A DNA stretch of 6,984 bases, from assembly GCA_003506735.1 (NCBI GenBank), contig DNYS01000024.1:16564-23547 (forward strand). The letters run 5' to 3'. A program made the translations under genes and the position numbers. The DNA comes from Nitrospinota bacterium. Lineage in GTDB: Bacteria; UBA8248. The first letter of the stretch is position 1. Each line of letters opens with the position of its first letter. The notes beneath the pieces were generated by a model. It was not told the DNA's origin. It ran no database searches and was given only the letters and a program-made list of their open reading frames with translations. Positions 1 to 6,560 of this stretch are shown piece after piece.

Positions 1-81
1 CGGGTCGATGGGCATGGGTATCGGAACGCCGAGAATACGGAGTTGCGCCTACGGCGCTTGATTCGGAAAGGGAAGCCCTGA
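1..81 (+). CDS. C-terminal tail of an upstream gene (partial, unidentified)
   Basis: Frame 1 is open from the window edge to a TGA at 79-81, which directly abuts the ATG of the next gene (TGAATG). The 26 visible residues are rich in Arg and Lys, and they match no family I recognise. About three quarters of third codon positions are G or C, higher than in the other two frames (frame 2 stops at 59-61). That supports this frame, but the sample is small. The zero-base junction would suggest translational coupling with the downstream MBL-fold hydrolase. A GCGCC-TAC-GGCGC palindrome lies within it at 45-57. This could equally be non-coding spacer. Confidence 0.35.
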   Translation, partial: RVDGHGYRNAENTELRLRRLIRKGKP

Positions 82-897
82 ATGGAACTCATTCTTCTGG
101 GAACGGGCTCGCCGCCGCCCTCTCCGGACAGGAGCGGCCATGCGGACGGCATCGTGGTGGACGGCCGGTTTTATCTGGTGGACGCCGGAAGAAATGTTTG
201 CCGCCAGATCGCGGCGGCGGGATTTCCGGTCAAGGATGTGGATCATCTGTTTTTCACGCATTTCCATTCGGATCACTTCACCGGATTCGCGGATTTTTAT
301 ATCACGCGCTGGCTCTTTGGGGCCCAGACCCCCCTACGCGTGTATGGACCCGATCCGGTCGAGGAGATCGTCAAGCGGATGCTCCACTACTACGAGTACG
401 ATATCGAAATCCGAGCGGAGGAGGGGAAGACGCGCGGGGGGCTGGAGATAGAGGTGACGACCCTCGCCCCGGGCGGATCCATCGAGGTGGATGACATCCA
501 GATCAACGTCGAAAAGGGCACCCGCCACGGGAATGTGGATGACATTATTTCCTACCGATTCGAGGCGGACGCCCGCGTGATTTTGCTTGCCAGCGACGGC
601 AGCCCCACGGAAAAGCTGGTCCCCTTCGCGAAGGGGGCGGACATCCTCGTGATGCACCCCTGCCTGCCGGATCAGATTGTCGAGCTAATCGGGCAAACGC
701 CCGAGATGGCGAAAATCATCGCGGCCCATCACGCCACGACCGAGGAAATCGGGCGAACGGCGGCGGATGCCGGGGTGGGAATGGTGATTCTGTCTCATCT
801 CACACCCCCCAATGCCGCGGAAGAACTAGCGGTGGAGGAGGTTTCCAGATACTACGGGGGCAAGGTGATTCCTGGCCGCGATCTGGATCGCTTCTAA
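82..897 (+). CDS. MBL-fold metallo-hydrolase, RNase Z-like
   Basis: This 271-aa protein belongs to the metallo-beta-lactamase superfamily, in the RNase Z / arylsulfatase-like branch. It starts with the typical MELILLGTGSPPPSPDR segment. The metal motif THFHSDH gives H60, H62, D64 and H65. Further likely ligands are H149 (RHG), D172 (ASDG) and H239 (LSHL). An HHATTEE segment at 216-222 corresponds to the HxT...E element of RNase Z, and the following segment up to the last His also aligns with that family. It should be a binuclear zinc hydrolase in the cytoplasm, as no signal peptide is seen. The long flexible exosite arm used by true tRNase Z is not evident, so a small-molecule ester or sulfate substrate is as likely as tRNA. 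The purine-rich GGAAAGGGAAG at 65-75 is a good ribosome binding site about 6 nt before the ATG. A roughly 200-bp gap with a promoter separates it from the ABC operon, so the two may be transcribed separately. Confidence 0.88.
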   Translation: MELILLGTGSPPPSPDRSGHADGIVVDGRFYLVDAGRNVCRQIAAAGFPVKDVDHLFFTHFHSDHFTGFADFYITRWLFGAQTPLRVYGPDPVEEIVKRMLHYYEYDIEIRAEEGKTRGGLEIEVTTLAPGGSIEVDDIQINVEKGTRHGNVDDIISYRFEADARVILLASDGSPTEKLVPFAKGADILVMHPCLPDQIVELIGQTPEMAKIIAAHHATTEEIGRTAADAGVGMVILSHLTPPNAAEELAVEEVSRYYGGKVIPGRDLDRF

Positions 898-946
898 CGG
901 GCCGCCCTTACGAGAAGTGACTGATTTTTGGGGAAATGTATTGCTT

Positions 947-974
947 TTGGCTCGTGCAGAAAATAAGGTACAAT
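947..974 (+). promoter_or_regulatory. Putative sigma70-type promoter of the ABC transporter operon
   Basis: TTGGCT (947-952) and TACAAT (969-974) are separated by 16 nt. The -10 box matches TATAAT at 5 of 6 positions and the -35 box matches TTGACA at 4 of 6. Transcription would begin near 981, leaving a leader of about 140 nt before the ATPase start. The location in the only sizeable gap between genes fits, but no upstream operator was recognised. Confidence 0.5.
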
Positions 975-1025
975 CCTGGGATATTTCAATTTCATAGGGT
1001 GTATCGGTGGAGTTCGCCTGCGGCG

Positions 1026-1058
1026 CCCGGAGGAAAAGAGACGCTCTTCGGTCCCGGG
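1026..1058 (+). other. Imperfect hairpin in the leader of the ABC operon
   Basis: CCCGG (1026-1030) can pair with CCGGG (1054-1058), and AAGAG (1036-1040) with CTCTT (1044-1048) around an ACG loop. A symmetric 5-by-5 internal loop separates the two stems. There is no T-run after it, so it is not an intrinsic terminator. It could be a leader structure or chance pairing in GC-rich DNA. Confidence 0.3.
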
Positions 1059-1123
1059 GCCTGGATGTTCGATAGTCGATTCTCGGATCTGCAAGGTTTT
1101 TGAGCAAAGGAACGATTGGACAA

Positions 1124-1966
1124 ATGACCGAATTAAACAACGGAAGAGATGTTTGGCTGACCCTCGACGCGGTTCATAAATTCTATGGCGAACTTCATGT
1201 GCTCGATTCGATCGATATCGAGGTGCATCAAGAGGAGATCGTCACGATCCTGGGTCCGAGCGGGTGCGGGAAAACCACGCTTCTAAGAATCCTGAACGGC
1301 CTGATTCCGCACGACGATGGGGAGGTTCTCTACAAGAACCAGCGGGTCACCGGGCCGCGTCCCGAAATGGCCATGGTGTTTCAGCATTTCGGGCTTTTCC
1401 CCTGGAAGCGGCTCCATCAAAATATTGGCTACGGCCTGAACATTCAGGGCCGGCCGAAAGAAGAGATTGATAAGCTCGTCAGTCACTATACGGAGCTTGT
1501 CGGGCTGAAAGGATTCGAGGATAATTTTCCTTCCGAGCTTTCGGGTGGGATGCAGCAGCGAGCGGGCCTGGCCAGGGCGCTTGCGACCCAGGCCGACATT
1601 CTTCTGCTCGATGAGCCCTTTGGCGCGCTGGATGCCTTGACGCGGGAGCAGCTTCAGGAGGAGCTTTTGAAAATCAACGAGGCCGAACCCAAGGCCATGG
1701 TTTTCATCACCCACAGCATTGACGAGGCCGTCCTGATTGGCGACCGGGTGATGGTGATGACCCCCCGGCCCGGACGGATCCGCTTTGAGATGGAAACCGG
1801 ATTCGGGCGGGGACGGAATCTGGAGAAGATTCGCGGAAGCCGGCGCTTTCAGGAGTTGCGCCACTACCTGTGGGAGCTTCTCCGGAACCCGGACTTGGAG
1901 CCCGGCCCCTTGCCCGATGAGGCGGAGCTCGTCCCCTCGGCGGCGAAGGAAGGGAGCGTGAACTGA
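1124..1966 (+). CDS. ABC transporter ATP-binding protein, NitT/TauT family
   Basis: This is the cytoplasmic ATPase that energises the importer encoded by the next two genes. Counting from the TTG at 1100, it shows Walker A GPSGCGKTT (52-60), Q-loop Q95 in MVFQHFGLFPWK, signature LSGGMQQR (147-154), Walker B ILLLDEP (167-173), D-loop GALD and the H-loop histidine H205 in FITHSIDEA. The FGLFPWK and THSIDEAV forms are typical of the SsuB/TauB/NrtD group, which serves nitrate, sulfonate, taurine and thiamine-precursor importers. The length is about 280 aa, slightly longer than usual because of a C-terminal extension rich in Glu and Pro. Two starts are possible: TTG at 1100 with AAGG only 3 nt upstream, or ATG at 1124 with AGGA about 12 nt upstream. 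I chose the ATG because it leaves a normal short N-terminus before the first beta strand. The stop overlaps a possible CTG start of the permease. Confidence 0.92.
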   Translation: MTELNNGRDVWLTLDAVHKFYGELHVLDSIDIEVHQEEIVTILGPSGCGKTTLLRILNGLIPHDDGEVLYKNQRVTGPRPEMAMVFQHFGLFPWKRLHQNIGYGLNIQGRPKEEIDKLVSHYTELVGLKGFEDNFPSELSGGMQQRAGLARALATQADILLLDEPFGALDALTREQLQEELLKINEAEPKAMVFITHSIDEAVLIGDRVMVMTPRPGRIRFEMETGFGRGRNLEKIRGSRRFQELRHYLWELLRNPDLEPGPLPDEAELVPSAAKEGSVN

Positions 1967-2028
1967 GCACCGAGGTAAAGCCGCCCGAAGCCGCCCTGGC
2001 CCATAAGACAGAGGAGGATGAATCCTCG

Positions 2029-2802
2029 ATGCTTGGATGGATCTCCGATCCGGGCGTATATATCCGGGTCCTGTCCGTCTTCCTCATCATCGGCACTTGG
2101 GAGATCATGGGGCTGACCGGTTATATCTCGCCGGCCTATTTCAGCTATCCGAGCAACATCAGTATCGCTTTCGTTGATCTTTTGTTGAATGGACAGATGA
2201 TCAAGGCGGCCAAGGAGAGTTTCGAAATTCTTTTATACGGCCTCATCATTGCAATCCCCATTGGAATAATCATCGGAATCCTGATGGGCCGTTTTAAGGT
2301 GTGCGAATATTTTCTCGACACCTATGTGTACGCGCTATACGCGACCCCGGTCGTGGCGCTTGCGTTTCCCATCGCGATGCTGATTGGCGTGGATGTGGCC
2401 GGAAAAACCGTGATTGTGGTTTTCTTCGCCATCATGCCCGTAATCGTGAACGTCTTTCACGGCGTGCGAAACGTGGACCCGTTCCTGATGGAGGTGACGA
2501 AATCCTTCTGCTCGAACGAGTGGCAGCGGTGGCGCGACCTGATTTTCCCGTCGATGATTCCCTACCTTGTGGCCGGCCTCGGCCTTTCATTCGGGCGCGC
2601 TTTGGTGGGCATGGTTGTGGCCGAATTCTTGATGAGCATCTCGGGGCTGGGGGCGCTTCAGCAGGATTACATGGGCGATTTGGAGATGGATAAGGGCCTC
2701 GCGCCTGTCCTTCTTTTGATGATTATGGGCATCGTTTTGACGAAGCTGATCGGTATTGCCGAATACCGCTTCTCTTCGTGGCGAATGCAAAGAGAGGCTT
2801 GA
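2029..2802 (+). CDS. ABC transporter permease, NitT/TauT (SsuC/TauC-like) family
   Basis: This inner-membrane permease has 257 aa from the ATG. Hydrophobic segments lie at about 11-30, 66-87, 101-120, 127-144, 175-202 and 224-244, the usual six-helix BPD_transp_1 layout. The EAA loop that contacts the ATPase runs from E155 (EVTKSFCSNEWQRWRDLIFP). Where most relatives have Gly, it has Cys161. The ATG at 2029 has GAGGAGG at 2011-2017, spaced 11 nt. The same frame is open upstream to a CTG at 1963-1965, which overlaps the ATPase stop as CTGA and has GGAAGGGAG (1948-1956) 6 nt before it. That start would add 22 mainly polar residues, so the true N-terminus is uncertain. The gene belongs with the ATPase and binding protein as one importer. 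Confidence 0.92.
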   Translation: MLGWISDPGVYIRVLSVFLIIGTWEIMGLTGYISPAYFSYPSNISIAFVDLLLNGQMIKAAKESFEILLYGLIIAIPIGIIIGILMGRFKVCEYFLDTYVYALYATPVVALAFPIAMLIGVDVAGKTVIVVFFAIMPVIVNVFHGVRNVDPFLMEVTKSFCSNEWQRWRDLIFPSMIPYLVAGLGLSFGRALVGMVVAEFLMSISGLGALQQDYMGDLEMDKGLAPVLLLMIMGIVLTKLIGIAEYRFSSWRMQREA

Positions 2803-2822
2803 TGGGTTCGTGTTTTGAGGCT

Positions 2823-2848
2823 GGTTCCATAGCATTTTATGGTTCCAT
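2823..2848 (+). repeat. Short direct repeat and stem-loop between permease and binding-protein genes
   Basis: GGTTCCAT occurs at 2823-2830 and again at 2841-2848. CCATA (2827-2831) and TATGG (2838-2842) form a small inverted repeat with a 6-nt loop. It sits just upstream of the ribosome binding site of the binding-protein gene. Such a structure could affect the relative yield of the binding protein, or could be chance. Confidence 0.35.
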
Positions 2849-2867
2849 TGAAGAGGAGAGAATCGAG

Positions 2868-3899
2868 ATGAAATCACTGAGAAACTGGCTCTACGCAATC
2901 GCCGTTGTGGCCGTGGTCTTCGGATTCATTCCGGCTCCAGCGGACGCTCTCGAAAAGATTGTCCTGGGCATGCCGGTCAAACCTCCGCCCCTGGTCCACC
3001 TGCCGGTGTACTATGCGATCGACAACGGCATCTTCAAGCTCAACGGGTTGGACGTGAAGGTGAAATTCTTTCGCGGCGGCGTCGCCACTTACCGGGCGGC
3101 GGTGAGCGGAAAGAGCGGACTGGATATGTCCTGGGTTCCTGCGCCAATTGCCATGCTCGGAATCTCGAAAGGAAACGGCCAGAGGATTTTCCATTCCATG
3201 GCCTTCCTGTTCGAAGCCCAGTTGGCGGTTGCGCCAGGCATCAAAAATGCAAAGGGTCTCAGGGGCAAGACGATCGGCATCGAAGGCCGCGGCGGCTACA
3301 GCCACACGGGTGCCATCGCCGTGCTCGGCCCGAACGGCCTGACGGACAATGACGTCAAGTACATCAAGACGCCACCTCCGGCCCGCGTGCCCTTCTTGGT
3401 GAATAAAAAAGCCGATGCCGTTCTCATCCACGTCGAGCAGGTGCTTTTGGCTCAGAAGCTTCGCCCGGGCGTGACCTCGGTGGCGAGCCTTTGGAAGTAC
3501 CGCCCCAAGTATATGTATGGCGTGTTCATGGCGCGTAATTCTGCGCTCCAGAGCAGACGGGATGTTTACACCCGCTTTGCGGTGGCGATGATGCAGTCCA
3601 ACCGCTCCATCTATAAGGACAAGGCGGGCTTCCTGAAGACGGCGCGCAAATGGGCGAAAGGCGTGTACAGAAAGCACCCCGGCATCATGAGCCAGACGTA
3701 CGACGAATTCGTTAAGGCCCGAATCTGGGCAGTCAACAACGGATTGCCGCGTGCCTCGTTCAAGTGGACGAACGATTTCAACGCGAAGCGGGGGAAGTAC
3801 AAGAAGGGCATTCCCACCTACGAGCAACTCATCGATACGGATCTCGCCAAGGCGGCTCTTAAGAGAATTGGCGGTTCCGGCGGAAGAAACGAGAATTAG
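2868..3899 (+). CDS. Periplasmic substrate-binding protein of the NitT/TauT ABC importer
   Basis: This 343-aa protein is the solute receptor of the adjacent importer. The N-terminus is a Sec signal peptide: basic MKSLRNW, a hydrophobic core at about 8-20, and a predicted cleavage after A25-D26-A27 before LEK. There is no lipobox cysteine, so it should be soluble in the periplasm. The mature protein has the NMT1/THI5-like or SsuA-like pattern: PVYYAIDNGIFKLNGLDVKV near 46-65, a GGVATYRAAVSG segment, and LRGKTIGIEGRGGYSH near 131-146. I chose ATG 2868 because AGAGGAGAG lies about 8 nt upstream and it gives a proper signal peptide. An in-frame ATG at 2778 would overlap the permease gene and bury the signal. 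Lys and Arg are frequent along the mature part. The ligand cannot be named; nitrate, taurine, sulfonates, pyrimidine precursors and aromatic acids are all known in the family. Confidence 0.9.
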   Translation: MKSLRNWLYAIAVVAVVFGFIPAPADALEKIVLGMPVKPPPLVHLPVYYAIDNGIFKLNGLDVKVKFFRGGVATYRAAVSGKSGLDMSWVPAPIAMLGISKGNGQRIFHSMAFLFEAQLAVAPGIKNAKGLRGKTIGIEGRGGYSHTGAIAVLGPNGLTDNDVKYIKTPPPARVPFLVNKKADAVLIHVEQVLLAQKLRPGVTSVASLWKYRPKYMYGVFMARNSALQSRRDVYTRFAVAMMQSNRSIYKDKAGFLKTARKWAKGVYRKHPGIMSQTYDEFVKARIWAVNNGLPRASFKWTNDFNAKRGKYKKGIPTYEQLIDTDLAKAALKRIGGSGGRNEN

Positions 3900-3956
3900 T
3901 TTTTCGCGGCCGCCGCTGTTTCATGTAGCCGCTATTTCTCCCTGAAGGAAAATTTT

Positions 3957-4711
3957 GTGAAAATATGTCTGTATTCGGATATTCATGCACAACTTGCGCC
4001 GCTGGATGCGATTCAAGAGGCAGTCGATAAGGAAAACCCGGACCGCGTGGTCGTTGTTGGCGATCTGGTGATGTTGGGACCCGAGCCTGCCGAGGTGGTA
4101 GAGCGCTTCATGGGGCGCCGGGATGTGGACGTTCTCGCCGGAAACCTCGACTGGTGGGTGTCGAAAAGGAAAGACGAGACCGACCCCCCCCCAAGAACGA
4201 GCACCATGTCTGGCTCTACGAAATGGTCAAAAAGACCCGTGATCGGCTTATCCGGGAATAGATCGACTATCTCGACGGACTGATGTGGTCGATGACGATA
4301 ACGCCAGAGAAAGGCCATGACTTCTATATCTTTCACGCCACGCCGGACGACATCGAGGACGCGATCCCGCTCCGCTATACGGACGATGAAGTGAAGAAAA
4401 TTATCAAGGATACGGACGCCGAAATCATGGCGTTCGGCCACGTTCACGGCCCCTACATTCGCCAGGTGGAGAATCAGACCCTAATTTGCACCGCGGCCGT
4501 TGGTATGAACTGGGACGGAGACTACCGGCCCGTATACTCCGTCGTGGAATACGAAGGCGGCGGCAAGTGGCATGCAGAGATTAAGCGGGTCGATTACGAC
4601 AAGGATGCCCAGGCCAAAAAGAACGCTGAGGGCTGGATGCCGCACGGCGATCGCATCGCCAAGATGGTTCGGACGGGCGAGTTCTGGAATCCTGCCCACA
4701 TGCCCCACTAA
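3957..4711 (+). pseudogene. Calcineurin-like metallophosphoesterase, disrupted by frameshift and amber codon
   Basis: Both halves of a YfcE/MJ0936-type metallophosphoesterase are present but not in one open frame. The first half starts at GTG 3957 (GAAGGAA 5-6 nt upstream) and carries D8 and H10 (YSDIH), G35-D36 (VVGDLV) and G62-N63 with D65 (GNLDWW). Nine C at 4184-4192 then shift the frame, and the aberrant frame ends at TGA 4281-4283. Restoring the frame needs one C more or two fewer, after which translation would hit TAG at 4259-4261. Beyond the TAG, the second half (ATG 4283 to TAA 4709-4711) supplies the remaining metal-site parts, H18 in FHATPDD and GHVHG at 52-56. The TGATG overlap at 4281-4285 could allow re-initiation and two separate chains. 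An intact enzyme would be a binuclear metal phosphodiesterase or phosphatase of about 250 aa in the cytoplasm. Two independent lesions favour decay, but read or assembly error at the C run cannot be excluded. Confidence 0.82.
4184..4192 (+). repeat. Nine-C homopolymer at the phosphoesterase frameshift
   Basis: The run follows GAC and precedes AAGAACGAG. The upstream phosphoesterase frame reads CCC CCC CCA, while the frame that continues the protein reads AAG AAC GAG. Homopolymer slippage in the cell, or miscounting by the sequencer, is the obvious cause of the break. Confidence 0.8.
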
Positions 4712-4717
4712 TCCGCC

Positions 4718-6553
4718 GTGGCCGTTTTCGTCAAGGGCAAACCCCCTCTCGACTGGAAGTCCCAGGTCAAGTCGTTTGTCCGGGAGCGCTATGCCCACCT
4801 TGTGGGGGAGAATACTTTCCCCGAAGGCGGCTCCGGACGGGCCCACGAGGCGGGCTATCCCGCCGGATGGCTCGACAGTCTTCCCCTCCGCGTGTCGGGC
4901 GCTTATTGTGGCTGCGGATACGCCCTGGAGGGGATCGATCTGTCCGGCGCCCACCTGGCCGTAGACCTGGGGTGCGGGGCGGGGCTGGACTCCCGTCTCG
5001 CGGCCGAGGCTTTGCCCGAAGGCGGGCGCGTTCTGGCTCTCGACATGGTGGTTCCCATGTTATGGCGCGTGAAAGAGGCGGCTGGCGAGCGGGGTGCCGT
5101 ATATCCCGTTGCGGGAGATATGGAATGCCTACCCATTGCCAGCAATTCCGCCGATATCGTCATGGCCAATGCGTCTCTCAACCTTCTATTGGACAAGGCT
5201 GCGGCTCTTGCCGAAATTTGGCGGATTCTTCGTCCGGGCGCGAGACTCATCGCCCGAGAGCTGATTCGCGAGGGAGAGCTACCCGTCGAAATCGCCCAGG
5301 ACCCGACAGCCTGGAACGCCTCGCTCGGGGGTGTTCTCGAAGAGGGGGAGTGGCTGCGCCTGCTCAAAGGCGCCGGTTTTTCGAACGTTGTTATCTCGGG
5401 CCATCGCCCGTTCCGGCCGGTCATCGCCGTGCGAATCGAAGCCGTCAAACCCTTCTGTGGAGAATCCATGTCTTCCGAATCCGCTGAGGCCGACCGCCTG
5501 ACCCAGGAAGCCCTGTCGAATTGGTATGTCCGCCTCCTGGCGAACGGAATTTCGTACGCCGACGCATCGGACGTGATTCCGCGCGTGGGTTCCTGGCGGG
5601 ATTGGTGTAGCCTGTGGATCGAACGGGCCGCTTTGCGCGAGGCCGAGGCGGAGGAGATGGCCCGCTCGGGCAGGCGTCTCAGCGCCGCAGAAGGTTTCGT
5701 CCGCGCGGCATTGGCCTATCATTTCGCCCAATTCGTTTACCACGAAGACCTGGATCTCAAGCGCGAGGCGCAGGAGAAAAAAGTGGCTTGCCACACACGG
5801 GCCCTGGCCGATCTGTGCCCGCCGGGGGAGCGGGTGGAAATCCCCTTCGAAGGCGCATCGCTTCCGGGAGTGCTCCGATTTCCTGCGAAGGAAGAGAATG
5901 GAGCCCCGCTCATCATTTTGATCGCCGGCCTCGACTCCACCAAGGAGGAGTTCTATACGCTCGAGGCCGTACTGCACGCCCGCGGGCTGGCCACCCTGGC
6001 CTTCGATGGCCCGGCGCAGGGCGAGCGATCGGCTTTGCCCCTTCGGCCCGACTTCGAGGCGGCGGTTTCGGCAGCCGTGAATTTCATATCCAAGGACGGG
6101 AGGGTGAATCCCGCAAGGCTCGGTGCGCTTGGCGTCAGTTGCGGCGGGTATTACGCGCCGCGCGCCCTGGCGGTGGAGGGCCGTCTTGTGGCGGCGGTCG
6201 GCATTGCCGGATTCTACGATTTGGCCGAATGCTGGGAGGGCCTTCCGGCTCTTACGCGTCAGGGTTTTTCTGTCGCGTTCGGGAATATTTCAAAAGAAGA
6301 GGCCGCCGATTGTGCGAAAAATGTTTCGATGCGCGGAATGTTGAAGGGGTTGGAGCGGCCCCTTTTGCTGATCCACGGCGAAAAAGACCGGCTCTGCCCG
6401 GTCGGGCAGGCGCGCCAGATGGCCGAGGAGGCGGGGAACCAAGCCGAGTTGGTCGTTTATCCCGAAGGCGTCCATGTTTGCAACAATATCCCGTTTCTCT
6501 GGCGGCCCCTCGCGGCGGACTGGTTGGCGGACAAACTGTCTGGCCGGAGCTGA
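4718..6553 (+). CDS. Fusion of ArsM-like SAM methyltransferase and DHPON-hydrolase-like alpha/beta hydrolase
   Basis: The 611-aa product has two enzyme domains. Residues about 15-245 are a class I SAM methyltransferase: motif I VDLGCGAGLDS (82-92), the acidic strand end LALDM (106-110), motif II region ADIVMANASLNLLLDK (145-160) and LRPGARLIARELI (171-183). The layout follows arsenite methyltransferases, including GCG at 65-67, but the Cys expected near 152 and near 201 are Ala or Ser. Residues about 262-611 are an alpha/beta hydrolase with a helical N-terminal cap and the segment GLDSTKEEF (404-412). The candidate nucleophile is S474 in GVSCGG, with acid D557 (HGEKD) and base H586 (EGVHVCNN). 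These segments resemble 2,6-dihydroxypseudooxynicotine hydrolase, a C-C bond hydrolase of nicotine breakdown; the substrate here is unknown. GTG 4718 lies 6 nt after the phosphoesterase stop and has no clear Shine-Dalgarno, suggesting coupling. ATG 5468 (M251), preceded by GGAG, could start the hydrolase alone (361 aa). Confidence 0.85.
   Translation: MAVFVKGKPPLDWKSQVKSFVRERYAHLVGENTFPEGGSGRAHEAGYPAGWLDSLPLRVSGAYCGCGYALEGIDLSGAHLAVDLGCGAGLDSRLAAEALPEGGRVLALDMVVPMLWRVKEAAGERGAVYPVAGDMECLPIASNSADIVMANASLNLLLDKAAALAEIWRILRPGARLIARELIREGELPVEIAQDPTAWNASLGGVLEEGEWLRLLKGAGFSNVVISGHRPFRPVIAVRIEAVKPFCGESMSSESAEADRLTQEALSNWYVRLLANGISYADASDVIPRVGSWRDWCSLWIERAALREAEAEEMARSGRRLSAAEGFVRAALAYHFAQFVYHEDLDLKREAQEKKVACHTRALADLCPPGERVEIPFEGASLPGVLRFPAKEENGAPLIILIAGLDSTKEEFYTLEAVLHARGLATLAFDGPAQGERSALPLRPDFEAAVSAAVNFISKDGRVNPARLGALGVSCGGYYAPRALAVEGRLVAAVGIAGFYDLAECWEGLPALTRQGFSVAFGNISKEEAADCAKNVSMRGMLKGLERPLLLIHGEKDRLCPVGQARQMAEEAGNQAELVVYPEGVHVCNNIPFLWRPLAADWLADKLSGRS
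5459..5470 (+). promoter_or_regulatory. Internal ribosome binding site and ATG at the domain junction of the fusion
   Basis: GGAG (5459-5462) lies 5 nt before an in-frame ATG (5468-5470) encoding M251. The position falls exactly between the end of the methyltransferase fold and the start of the hydrolase. Initiation here would make a stand-alone hydrolase of normal family length from the same message. Confidence 0.45.
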
Positions 6554-6560
6554 ATTCCGG
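6544..6560 (+). other. Weak stem-loop across the stop codon of the fusion gene
   Basis: CCGGA (6544-6548) and TCCGG (6556-6560) can pair around a 7-nt loop that includes the TGA stop. The following ATATTTGTTG is T-rich but has no continuous T-run, so it is at best a weak terminator for the operon. Confidence 0.25.

Noticed and set aside
2778..2867. Upstream ATG start for the binding protein
   Set aside because: It would overlap the permease gene and place 30 residues before a standard signal peptide, whereas ATG 2868 has a well-spaced purine-rich ribosome binding site.
2874..3827. 317-codon open frame on the minus strand opposite the binding-protein gene
   Set aside because: It is fully antisense to a gene with a clear signal peptide and family motifs. 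Its translation is rich in Arg, His and Val with no recognisable domain, as expected from a GC-rich shadow frame.
3900..3956. Inverted repeat GCGGC / GCCGC in the gap after the binding-protein gene
   Set aside because: The arms are 5 bp with a loop of about 17 nt in GC-rich DNA, and no T-run follows. This is not distinguishable from chance.
4184..4261. Programmed -1 frameshifting on the C9 run of the phosphoesterase
   Set aside because: Slippage would enter the right frame, but translation would then stop at the in-frame TAG at 4259-4261. Frameshifting alone cannot give the full protein, and no stimulatory structure is evident.
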